This document shows, piece by piece, positions 46,017 to 54,101 of a DNA stretch of 64,000 nt. Below the pieces are notes generated by a model. That model was not told the origin of the DNA and did not search any database. It saw nothing but the letters and a program-made list of their open reading frames with translations. Position 1 is the stretch's first letter. Each line of letters begins with the position of its first letter. Source of the DNA: Bacilli bacterium. Its GTDB lineage: Bacteria > Bacillota_I > Bacilli_A > RFN20 > CAG-826. The position numbers were made by a program, and so were the translations under genes. The stretch lies in assembly GCA_017477255.1 (NCBI GenBank), contig JAFUXB010000004.1:93590-157589 (forward strand), given 5' to 3'.

Positions 46017-46652
46017 ATGAAAAAGGCAAAAAAATTTTTAATAGGTTTAATTTTAAGTTGTAGTTTATGCTCATGTAGTACCAATAAAAGCAAAATGCAA
46101 TTTGATTTTTATAATACCTTAGACGAATATTTTTGCTATGATGGAAAACATTCATATTTAATAGAAGAAACATTTAGTGAAGGGTTAACAATTCAAGTTT
46201 TTGAATACGATTATTATTTAGATATTTTTATTGAAAATGCATATGGTCATCCGAAGTTGCATATAGTCAACAATATTATTAACAACTATGCAGGCTTAAT
46301 TGCTGTTAATGTTTTTAAATCTGTTCTTTCTGATCAATTTTTATTAGAAATTAAAGATAGAACAACTAAATTTTCATTTTTAAATATTAATACATTAATG
46401 ATTGTTTTAAATCCATTAAATTATAAACAAACTGGTATTTATGGATTAGAATGTTGTTTTTTCTCACCGTTATATGTAATTCCATTTAATGAAAACTCAA
46501 TTGATTTTGAATTTATCGAAAATTTTTATCACAAAAATTATTTAGAAAGGATTAATTATTTTAAATTTAAAAACGATATATTGAATTATTCTAACAAAGA
46601 AGATTTTATTAAGTTATATGTAGATTATTGCTATAAGCATGGAGCTTATTAA
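46017..46652 (+). CDS. Small lipoprotein, paralogue family member 1
   Basis: 211 residues. Lipobox SLCSC (Cys ~20). No known domain. It is clearly related to the next gene: FDFYNTLDEYFCYDGKHSYL here against FNFYNGL-type sequence there, both with an SPLYVIP / SPLYILP block and a matching C terminus (NYFKFKNDILNY). Upstream is AT-rich with no clear ribosome site. Recent duplication of a surface lipoprotein of unknown role. Confidence 0.65.
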   Translation: MKKAKKFLIGLILSCSLCSCSTNKSKMQFDFYNTLDEYFCYDGKHSYLIEETFSEGLTIQVFEYDYYLDIFIENAYGHPKLHIVNNIINNYAGLIAVNVFKSVLSDQFLLEIKDRTTKFSFLNINTLMIVLNPLNYKQTGIYGLECCFFSPLYVIPFNENSIDFEFIENFYHKNYLERINYFKFKNDILNYSNKEDFIKLYVDYCYKHGAY

Positions 46653-46800
46653 AACGATTAAATTATTTCTTTTATTATCGATGTGTTTAAGTTTGAATAG
46701 ATCCCTTTATATGGTTAAAACGGAAGTATAATGGTTTCTAATTTCTTTATAATTACAAATGATGATATAGAATTATATGAACAAGGAGTCTTAGTGTTTA

Positions 46801-47415
46801 ATGAAGGCGTTGAAATTTAAAAATATTATAGTTTATTTAAGTTTATTGACTTTTTCATGTTCAAATAAAAATAAATTTGACTTAAATTTTTATAATGGAT
46901 TGAATGAAATGCTTACCTATGATGGGTATGATAGTTTTTTGACTATTTATTCATTCAAAGACGAGAAACGTATTTCTTATTATTTTGGAACTGAAAATCT
47001 TTTATTACGTTTTTCTTTTGTAGATGGAATAAGAAGTGAATATATTAGAAGTCGTAAGATTGAACGTTCAGGTTTTAGTTATGAATTTAGAATTGATCGT
47101 TCAATTTTAAATGAAAACTATAAAGATATTGAAAATGGTAATGGCTATTTTAATGCTGAGTTTGATGGTATTTTAATGATTGTACATCCAATTACATATT
47201 TAAGCGGATATCATTTTATGGATAATTTATCTTTTTCACCATTATATATTTTGCCTATTTTAAATGATAATTTTTATTTTGAATTAACTGAATCTTATAT
47301 AGATGAATCATATCTAAAAAAGATTAACTATTATAAATTTAAACAAGATTTAAAGAATTATAATTCTATTCAAGAGTTTTTAAATTTTTATCAAGGATTT
47401 TATGAAAAAGATTAA
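46801..47415 (+). CDS. Small lipoprotein, paralogue family member 2
   Basis: 204 residues. Lipobox LTFSC. Paralogue of 46017-46652 (LMIVHPITYLSGY against LMIVLNPLNYKQTG, then SFSPLYILP and INYYKFKQDLKNY). AAGGAG lies 12 bases before the ATG, and a 29-codon frame (46731-46820) overlaps the start but is not supported as a gene. It overlaps the following lipoprotein gene by 14 bases. Confidence 0.65.
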   Translation: MKALKFKNIIVYLSLLTFSCSNKNKFDLNFYNGLNEMLTYDGYDSFLTIYSFKDEKRISYYFGTENLLLRFSFVDGIRSEYIRSRKIERSGFSYEFRIDRSILNENYKDIENGNGYFNAEFDGILMIVHPITYLSGYHFMDNLSFSPLYILPILNDNFYFELTESYIDESYLKKINYYKFKQDLKNYNSIQEFLNFYQGFYEKD

Positions 47416-48013
47416 ACATTTAATTAATTTATTTTTTGTTTTAACGTTGTGTGGATGTCAAAAGCACGATTTTGTTTTCGACTTAGATCCTAAGTTTGGT
47501 ATTTTAGAGAATGATAAAACTGTTTTATTTAATATTAATTTAGTTAAATTTGAGATTAAATCTTATTTAATTGATAGAAACGCAAAAGTTATTAATTTTG
47601 ATTGTTTAAATAATTTTTCTATTGGATACTTTGATAAAGTTGTTGAAGAGAAAAATAATCGCGTTAATTGTTATCTTATTTATGAAAATAGTTTAATAAA
47701 TTTTGACAATAGAAAGCACTTTACAAGTAACGAGAAAGAAGTTTTGGATTATTTTTTAAATCTTGATTATTTTTATGTATCTGAATATTTGGGTTTTTTC
47801 GGATATAATTATTTTAAATTTTTAGATGATACTAGAATTTTTCCATTCAAAGATAATAAGTTAACATATTTTAGTGTGGATGATCTTATTCAATATGATG
47901 ATTTGTCAAAAAGAGAAATTTCTGAAAAATTTGATGAATATTTATATGATGGAATGCCTGAACAAGAGTTTTTAGATGCTTTCACCAAGTATATTACTGA
48001 TGAATATCGTTAA
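47402..48013 (+). CDS. Small lipoprotein, possibly a distant family member
   Basis: 203 residues. Lipobox LTLCGC. It begins 14 bases inside the previous gene. NYFKFLDDTRIFPFKDNKLTY loosely recalls the C-terminal part of the two paralogues, so a diverged third copy is possible. No function can be assigned. Confidence 0.6.
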   Translation: MKKIKHLINLFFVLTLCGCQKHDFVFDLDPKFGILENDKTVLFNINLVKFEIKSYLIDRNAKVINFDCLNNFSIGYFDKVVEEKNNRVNCYLIYENSLINFDNRKHFTSNEKEVLDYFLNLDYFYVSEYLGFFGYNYFKFLDDTRIFPFKDNKLTYFSVDDLIQYDDLSKREISEKFDEYLYDGMPEQEFLDAFTKYITDEYR

Positions 48014-48138
48014 AAATGCCTGTTATTTATAAATTTTATTAATAACAAAATAAAAATTATAATTTTTATTTATACTTTTTGATATAATTTTTTTAACAGG
48101 TAATTTTATATTCAATTAACTTTGATTTTGGAGGCTTT

Positions 48139-49293
48139 ATGGAATTTAAATTAGATGGTAATGAACTTAGATTAATTTTCGTAGGAGAAATTAATAGCGC
48201 CACAGCAGCTAGTGTTGAAGAAGATGTTAATAAAACATTAGAAGGAAAACAATTTGAGAAATTAATTTTAGATTTTGAAAAAGTTGTTTATGTTTCTAGT
48301 GCTGGACTTAGAATAATTTTAAAACTTAAACAAAAATATAAAGATGTTTCTATAATTAATGCCTCTTTAGAAGTTTATGATGTTTTACAAATGACTGGTT
48401 TTACTAATTTAATGGAAATTAAAAAAGCATTAGCAGTTGTTGATGTTACAGGATGTGAAATAATTGGAACTGGTTATTATTCAAAAGTTTATAGAATTAA
48501 TAAAGACACAATTATTAAAGTTTATGAAAGACAAAATGATATTAAAGAAATTGAAAGAGAATTAAATCTTTGTAAACAAGCCTTTATTTTAGGAATTCCA
48601 ACTGCAATTTCATTCGATATAGTCAAAGTTAATGACAAATTAGGTGTTAGATTTGAAATGTTAGATTCTCATTCTTTAAGAGATTTATTTGTTAATTATC
48701 CTGAAAGATTTGATGAATTATGTGCTAAATATGCAAATCTTTTAAAGAAAATTAATACAACAGAATCAACAGATGAAACCTTACCTGATGCTAAAAAGGA
48801 ATGGTTTAAAAAACTTGAAGCAATTCAACCTTATTTAGATGTTGAAGATTTCTTTAAATGTAGAGAACTTTTAAAAGGAATCCCTTATAGAAAAACATTT
48901 ATTCATGGTGATTGCCATGTTAAAAATATTATGGTTCAAGGTGATGAATTATTCTTAATTGATATGGACACATTATCAATTGGACATCCAATTTTTGAAC
49001 TTGCTGCAATTTATGCAACATATTGTGCATTTGAAGAAGATATTCCTGGAAATAACGAAGTTTTCTTAAAAATGAATGGCGAATTAACTAGAAAAATGTA
49101 CATTCAAATCTTAAAAGATTATTTTGATAACTATAATGAAGATATTTTAAATAAGATCAGAATTGTTTCTTATATTCACATGATGTGGTGGGATTTAACA
49201 TTTGAACCAGAATCATTAAAGCATTTAGATAAATCAAATAAAAAATTAGCTGAACTTTTAAAACAATATAATGATTTAGATATAGGTGCATAA
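48139..49293 (+). CDS. STAS domain fused to an aminoglycoside-phosphotransferase-like kinase
   Basis: 384 residues. The STAS domain (~1-100) carries the phosphorylatable-serine context VVYVSSAGLRIIL (~52-64) of anti-sigma antagonists. The rest is an APH/choline-kinase fold: GTGYYSKVYRI glycine loop, HGDCHVKNIM catalytic loop (~256) and LIDMDTL. STAS-kinase fusions recur next to RsbU-type phosphatases. It heads an operon with phosphatase, EAL regulator and Hpt. TTGGAGG lies 7 bases before the ATG. The kinase target is unknown. Confidence 0.85.
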   Translation: MEFKLDGNELRLIFVGEINSATAASVEEDVNKTLEGKQFEKLILDFEKVVYVSSAGLRIILKLKQKYKDVSIINASLEVYDVLQMTGFTNLMEIKKALAVVDVTGCEIIGTGYYSKVYRINKDTIIKVYERQNDIKEIERELNLCKQAFILGIPTAISFDIVKVNDKLGVRFEMLDSHSLRDLFVNYPERFDELCAKYANLLKKINTTESTDETLPDAKKEWFKKLEAIQPYLDVEDFFKCRELLKGIPYRKTFIHGDCHVKNIMVQGDELFLIDMDTLSIGHPIFELAAIYATYCAFEEDIPGNNEVFLKMNGELTRKMYIQILKDYFDNYNEDILNKIRIVSYIHMMWWDLTFEPESLKHLDKSNKKLAELLKQYNDLDIGA

Positions 49294-49294
49294 A

Positions 49295-51154
49295 ATGAAA
49301 AAAAGTATTCAAATTGATACTTTAGAAAAAAATGAACATGACGCCAATAAACAGATGGTTAAAGTCTCTGTTTTTTCAGCGATTGTTTTAACAATTATTT
49401 ATATTTTATATTTAACTAAAGTATTTCCTATTAGAAGTTTACTTTTAGTCAATATTTTCTTTCCATACAATATTGTCATGATGTTATCTACATTAATTTG
49501 GCAAAAAACTAAATTTTTTAATAAGCCTGGAATGAAATATTTCCTTCTTTTTATATTTATGACTGTTATTGCTACAGTTAATGTAGCTATGCCAAAACAT
49601 GCTATGATTGGTTGGGCTGCTTGTATTGTTTTAGCAAATCATTATTATAGTCCTAAAGTTGGTAGAGTTATATTTTTTACTTCACTTATTACAATGCTTA
49701 TTTGTATATATGCTGGTATGTTTTTTGGTGAATATGATCTTAATTTATTTAATGGAGCAAAGATTGTATATGATGAAGAAGCAGGTAGAAATATATTAGT
49801 TGAATTAAATACATTTGAAGAAAGAGTCGCATTTTTAAATGAAAAAGTTCAACAAGGAGATAATAGATATATTAAAGTATTTGTTTATTATTATTTAGCT
49901 AGAGCTATCTTTTTAACTGTTGTTTTCTTTATTACTGATGCATTAAATAAAAGAACATTTAAATTATTAAGTGATGAAATTAATTTATCTAATAATCATT
50001 CTAGAATTGAAACAGAATTAAGTATTGCTGAAGAAATTCAAAGAAGTGCATTGCCTGATGAATTTACTAATTCAAAAGATGTAACAATATTAGCTGAACT
50101 TAAACCAGCTAAAGAAGTTGGTGGTGATTTATATGATTATTTCCAACTTGATGATACACATGTAGCAATTGTAATAGGCGATGTTAGTGGAAAAGGTACA
50201 CCTGGTGCAATGTTTATGATGAAAACAATCACTTGTATTAAAAATTTTATTAATATAAGTGAATCTCCAAGTGAAATATTAAAGAAAGTAAATAAAGTTT
50301 TATGTGAAGGTAATTCTTCACAAATGTTTGTTACTTGTTTCTTAGGTATTTTAGATACTAAAACTGGTGAATTTACTTATTCAAATGCCGGTCATAATCA
50401 TCCAGTAATTAAAAGAAATAATAAATATGAATTACTTGATTGTTATTCAGGATTTTTACTTGGATGTATTGAAGATGTTCCATTAATGGATCAAAAAATT
50501 AAATTAGAAAGTAACGATATCATCTTACTTTATACAGATGGAGTTACTGAAGCTAGAAACGAAAAAGGTGAATTCTTTGGCGAACTAAGACTTTTAAAAG
50601 AATTAAATAAGAAAGAATATACTTCTCACGTTTCTATGTTTTATGATTTAAAAGAAGAAGTTAGTAAATTTATTGGTGAAGCTGAACAAGCTGATGATAT
50701 TACTTTACTTGCTTTAGCTTATAAAGCTGATGAAGCAAATATCAAAGATATTTTAGTTAAATCTAAACCTGAAAATATTGAAGAAATATTTAAAGTTATT
50801 AAAGAAGGAACTAAGGAAGATGAACTATCTTCTAAAATTACTAATGAATTAACTATTATTGCAGATGAAATATATTCTAATATTGCTAAATTTGCCTATA
50901 ATGGCGACATTGGCGATGTTTATTTTAGATATGAATATAATAGAGTAAAAAAAGTTATTACATTAATTTTTATTGATAGGGGCGTTAAATTTAATCAAAC
51001 TGAAGTTAATAGAGAATCTATTACTGGTGAAGAAAAGAAACTAGAAGAAGGTGGACTTGGAATTTTAATGGTTAAAAATTTAGCATCTTCATTTAGTTAT
51101 GATAGATTAAATGATAAAAATGTTTTAGTTATCAAATATAATATTAATAAATAG
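49295..51154 (+). CDS. Membrane PP2C/SpoIIE-type phosphatase with C-terminal HATPase (RsbU-RsbW-like)
   Basis: 619 residues from the ATG at 49295, one base after the previous stop. About six membrane helices (25-225) lead to a SpoIIE/RsbU PP2C domain: EVGGDLYDYF, VIGDVSGKGTPGAMF, LLYTDGVTEARN, QADDITLLAL. The C terminus (~490-620) is an RsbW-like ATPase fold: DEIYSNIAKFAY (N box), FIDRGVKFN, EGGLGILMVKNLA. Both sides of a partner switch, phosphatase and serine kinase, are thus in one protein, acting on the STAS domain encoded upstream (inference). Confidence 0.88.
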   Translation: MKKSIQIDTLEKNEHDANKQMVKVSVFSAIVLTIIYILYLTKVFPIRSLLLVNIFFPYNIVMMLSTLIWQKTKFFNKPGMKYFLLFIFMTVIATVNVAMPKHAMIGWAACIVLANHYYSPKVGRVIFFTSLITMLICIYAGMFFGEYDLNLFNGAKIVYDEEAGRNILVELNTFEERVAFLNEKVQQGDNRYIKVFVYYYLARAIFLTVVFFITDALNKRTFKLLSDEINLSNNHSRIETELSIAEEIQRSALPDEFTNSKDVTILAELKPAKEVGGDLYDYFQLDDTHVAIVIGDVSGKGTPGAMFMMKTITCIKNFINISESPSEILKKVNKVLCEGNSSQMFVTCFLGILDTKTGEFTYSNAGHNHPVIKRNNKYELLDCYSGFLLGCIEDVPLMDQKIKLESNDIILLYTDGVTEARNEKGEFFGELRLLKELNKKEYTSHVSMFYDLKEEVSKFIGEAEQADDITLLALAYKADEANIKDILVKSKPENIEEIFKVIKEGTKEDELSSKITNELTIIADEIYSNIAKFAYNGDIGDVYFRYEYNRVKKVITLIFIDRGVKFNQTEVNRESITGEEKKLEEGGLGILMVKNLASSFSYDRLNDKNVLVIKYNINK

Positions 51155-51179
51155 TTAAGATAAGAGGTTTTAATTTCGT

Positions 51180-52853
51180 ATGTATAAGAATCAGAATTTA
51201 CTAAATATTAAAAGAAGAATATTAATAGTCGATGATGAGTTAATTAATCGAACTATTTTAGCTGAGATGTTAAAAGATACTTATGAGATTTTAACTGCAA
51301 GCAATGGTGAGGAAGCTTTAGAAATATTAAATAAAGAAGAATATATCACTATTGTCATACTTGATTTATTAATGCCTAAAGTTGATGGCTTTGAAGTTTT
51401 AAAAAGAAAAAAAGCAAATATAAATATTAAAGATATTCCAGTTATTGTTTCTACTTCAGAAAAAGAATTGGAAGTAAAAAGTTTAAAACTTGGAGCTAGT
51501 GATTTTATTAAAAAACCATATGATGATGTAGAAGTAATTAAAGCGCGAATTGCTAAATTAATTGATTTATATGAATCTAAAATTGTTGTTAATAAAACTC
51601 GTGAAGATGAACTAACTGGTTTATTAAATGCTGAAGCTTTTAATTTATATGGTGAAGGTATTTTACTTAACAGTAAAAAACACGATTTAATCGCTATTAG
51701 ATTAACTAACTTTATTTTTCTACATGATTATTTAGGCAGCGAAAAATCAAATACTATCTTAAAAAATATAGCTAAAGAATTAGTTAAATTTGCTAATAAA
51801 AATAATGGTATTGCCTGTAGAAGTCATGATGATTATTTTTATGTTTTAATTGATCATATTTCAAATTATGAAAATATAGTAGAAGTATTAAATAATGAAC
51901 TATCTTTACTTCATGAAAGAATTAATTTAAAAGTAAAAATCGGTGTTTATCAAAATGTTGATAAATCTTCAGAAATTAATGTTTTGTGTGATAGAGCAAT
52001 GAGTGCTGTAGATTCAAATGATGATCAAACTCAAGATATTGGATTTTATGATACAAAAAGTATTGAACAAAATATTTATATTGAAAAATTAATTAGTGAT
52101 TTTGATAATGCAATTAAAAATGAAGAATTCATTATTTATTATCAACCTAAATTTAATATTGAAGGAGATAAACCAAAACTTGAAGGTGCAGAAGCTTTAG
52201 TTAGATGGATTCATCCTGAACTTGGTTTTATTTCTCCAGGGGATTTTATTCCACTTTTTGAAAAGAATGGATTAATTAAAAAATTAGATACTTATGTGCT
52301 TCAAAAAGTATGTAAAGATTTAAAGTTTTTTAAAGAGAATTATTCAAAAACCCTGCAGATCTCAGTTAATTTTTCAAGAAATGACTTTTTTGTTTTAGAA
52401 ATTAAAAAGAAAGTTGATAGCATTTTAGCTAAAAATAATTTAGAACATAAAGACATTCATTTAGAAGTTACTGAAAGCGCTTATACTCGTGATGGAGAAC
52501 AATTAATAGGAATTTTAAATTCATTTAGAAATGATAATTATTTAATTGAAATGGATGATTTTGGTACTGGATATTCTACATTAAATGCAATTACAGATCT
52601 TCCTTTTGATTATTTAAAACTAGATATGATATTTATGAGAAAGTTTGATTCAAATAAGAATTCAAGAAAAGTTATCAAGTTTATAATAAATCTTTCAAAG
52701 ATTTTAAAAGTAAAAACTGTAGCAGAAGGTGTTGAAACTAAAGAACAATGCGATTTCTTAAAATCATTAGGATGTAACTTAATTCAAGGATATTACTTAT
52801 CAAAACCACTTAAATATGATGATTTTATATTATTATTAGAAAAGGAGAGTTAA
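51180..52853 (+). CDS. Response regulator with degenerate GGDEF and intact EAL domain (c-di-GMP phosphodiesterase)
   Basis: 557 residues. Receiver domain 12-130 (acidic pair D18-D19, phospho-Asp62 in VILDLLMPK, Lys in FIKKPY). A GGDEF-like domain (~140-285) begins DELTGLLN but has RSHDDYF where RYGGDEF is expected, so it should not make c-di-GMP. The EAL domain (~300-555) is complete: YQPKF, GAEALVRW, ISVNFS, EVTES, MDDFGTGYS, LKLD, VAEGVET, GYYLSKP. It should hydrolyse c-di-GMP under phosphorelay control by the Hpt encoded next. The ISVNFS codons include a copy of the dispersed repeat. Confidence 0.92.
   Translation: MYKNQNLLNIKRRILIVDDELINRTILAEMLKDTYEILTASNGEEALEILNKEEYITIVILDLLMPKVDGFEVLKRKKANINIKDIPVIVSTSEKELEVKSLKLGASDFIKKPYDDVEVIKARIAKLIDLYESKIVVNKTREDELTGLLNAEAFNLYGEGILLNSKKHDLIAIRLTNFIFLHDYLGSEKSNTILKNIAKELVKFANKNNGIACRSHDDYFYVLIDHISNYENIVEVLNNELSLLHERINLKVKIGVYQNVDKSSEINVLCDRAMSAVDSNDDQTQDIGFYDTKSIEQNIYIEKLISDFDNAIKNEEFIIYYQPKFNIEGDKPKLEGAEALVRWIHPELGFISPGDFIPLFEKNGLIKKLDTYVLQKVCKDLKFFKENYSKTLQISVNFSRNDFFVLEIKKKVDSILAKNNLEHKDIHLEVTESAYTRDGEQLIGILNSFRNDNYLIEMDDFGTGYSTLNAITDLPFDYLKLDMIFMRKFDSNKNSRKVIKFIINLSKILKVKTVAEGVETKEQCDFLKSLGCNLIQGYYLSKPLKYDDFILLLEKES
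52344..52375 (-). repeat. Copy of the short dispersed repeat inside the EAL gene
   Basis: Plus strand reads AAAAACCCTGCAGATCTCAG then TTAATTTTT, nearly the intergenic consensus, yet it encodes the conserved SKTLQISVNFS. Either coincidence or conserved in a coding context. Confidence 0.45.
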
Positions 52854-52854
52854 T

Positions 52855-53211
52855 ATGACTTTACAGGAATTTTATGTGCTTATTGGCGGAAACTATCAAG
52901 AAGCACTTGGTAGATTAATGAATGAACAACTTATTACTAGAATGCTTGTTATGTTTAAGCAAAGCAATAGTTATGGCGATATAGTTAGTGGCTATGAAGA
53001 AAAAGATTATAAAAAGGTTTTTGAAGCTTCACATTCACTTAAAGGTGTTGCAGGAAATTTATCATTAACTCCACTTTTTAGTATTTCTAGTGCTATTTGT
53101 GAAAAAGTTAGAAATTATGAAAATTTAGAAGAAGTAGATTTAGAAAAAGAAATGGAAGAACTTAATTTTTCTTACGTAAACATTATTTCTAAAATTGATC
53201 AATTAGGTTAA
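52855..53211 (+). CDS. Hpt phosphotransfer domain protein
   Basis: 118 residues, a stand-alone Hpt four-helix bundle. The phospho-acceptor His60 is in ASHSLKGVAGNLSL. It starts one base after the EAL regulator and has AAGGAGAG upstream. It presumably passes phosphate to or from the receiver domain of that regulator. No histidine kinase is in the window. Confidence 0.88.
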   Translation: MTLQEFYVLIGGNYQEALGRLMNEQLITRMLVMFKQSNSYGDIVSGYEEKDYKKVFEASHSLKGVAGNLSLTPLFSISSAICEKVRNYENLEEVDLEKEMEELNFSYVNIISKIDQLG

Positions 53212-53215
53212 TTTT

Positions 53216-53253
53216 TTAAAAATAGCTTAGATTTGCAGTGTTTTTGCTATAAT
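53216..53253 (+). repeat. Short dispersed repeat copy merging into a -10 element
   Basis: Contains AGATTTGCAGTGTTTTTGC followed at once by TATAAT (53248-53253), 2 bases before the ATG at 53256. The repeat may here have been taken up as promoter sequence. Confidence 0.5.
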
Positions 53254-53255
53254 AT

Positions 53256-54026
53256 ATGAACTTTTTTCTTAAAAGAGATTGGTTTAATAGAGAAGGTCCA
53301 TTTAGTTTTACATTAGAACATTTTTTATTTATTGCTTTAACTATTATAGTAGGTTTAGCATTAAGTTTTTTATTAAGAAAGAAAAAAGAATCCACAATTA
53401 GAATTACATTAATTTCTATGTGGATTTTTGTTATTGCGATAGATTTAGTTAAATGGATTATTGTTTGGACATGTGTAGCTAAAGGAATGGAAAATTTACC
53501 ATTTGATACAACAATACTATTGCCATTACATTCTTGTTCAATGTTTATGTATGTGTTTCCTTTAGCTTTCTTTTGTAAAGTTCCAATTATTAAAAAAGCA
53601 GCTAATAATTTCTTAGTTACTATTAATATGATTATGGGATTTATTACTTTATTTGTAGGTTTTGGAGGAAAAGGATGTAGTGTATTTTCATTTTTTGGAT
53701 TACATACATTATTATTTCATACATTAATTTTTATAGTTCCTTTAATAATGTTAATTACAGGTATTTATAAAGTAGAAAAATTAGACTTTTTATATGGTTT
53801 AGGGTTGTTTTTGATACTTGCAATATTAGTATTTATTTTTGATCATATTACTGGAATGGATTATATGTATATTTATGATGGACATACATTTGGAGTATTT
53901 AAATTCATTTATGAAAATGTTCATCATTTAGTTTGGACTTTAATTAGCGTTAGTGCTTATTTAATTACAGGTGTTGCAACTCATTTTATAGTATATGGAA
54001 TTACTAAATTAGTCAAAAAGAGTTGA
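53256..54026 (+). CDS. YwaF-like multi-pass membrane protein
   Basis: 256 residues with about seven membrane helices. It fits the TIGR02206/YwaF family: LPLHSCSMFMYVFPLAFF in the second third and YDGHTFGVFKF, ENVHHLVWT near the end. Function unknown. A -10 lies only 2 bases before this ATG and no Shine-Dalgarno exists, so translation may be leaderless, or begin slightly downstream. Ends with TGA inside a dispersed repeat. Confidence 0.7.
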   Translation: MNFFLKRDWFNREGPFSFTLEHFLFIALTIIVGLALSFLLRKKKESTIRITLISMWIFVIAIDLVKWIIVWTCVAKGMENLPFDTTILLPLHSCSMFMYVFPLAFFCKVPIIKKAANNFLVTINMIMGFITLFVGFGGKGCSVFSFFGLHTLLFHTLIFIVPLIMLITGIYKVEKLDFLYGLGLFLILAILVFIFDHITGMDYMYIYDGHTFGVFKFIYENVHHLVWTLISVSAYLITGVATHFIVYGITKLVKKS

Positions 54027-54050
54027 GTTTTACAAGGTTTATCAAAAAAT
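54015..54050 (+). repeat. Short dispersed repeat copy
   Basis: Contains AGAGTTGAGTTTTACAAGGT and overlaps the TGA of the YwaF-like gene. With the copy at 53216 it flanks that gene in the same orientation. Confidence 0.55.
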
Positions 54051-54071
54051 AACACATTATTTGCATATTAA

Positions 54072-54100
54072 AAGGAGCGATTTAATTCGCTCCTTATTTT
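54072..54100. terminator. Terminator between convergent genes
   Basis: AAGGAGCGA pairs with TCGCTCCTT around TTTAAT, with AT-rich tails on both sides. Confidence 0.8.
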
Positions 54101-54101
54101 G

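Noticed and set aside
46731..46820. 29-codon leader peptide before a lipoprotein
   Set aside because: Weak ribosome site and no conserved feature; cannot be supported.
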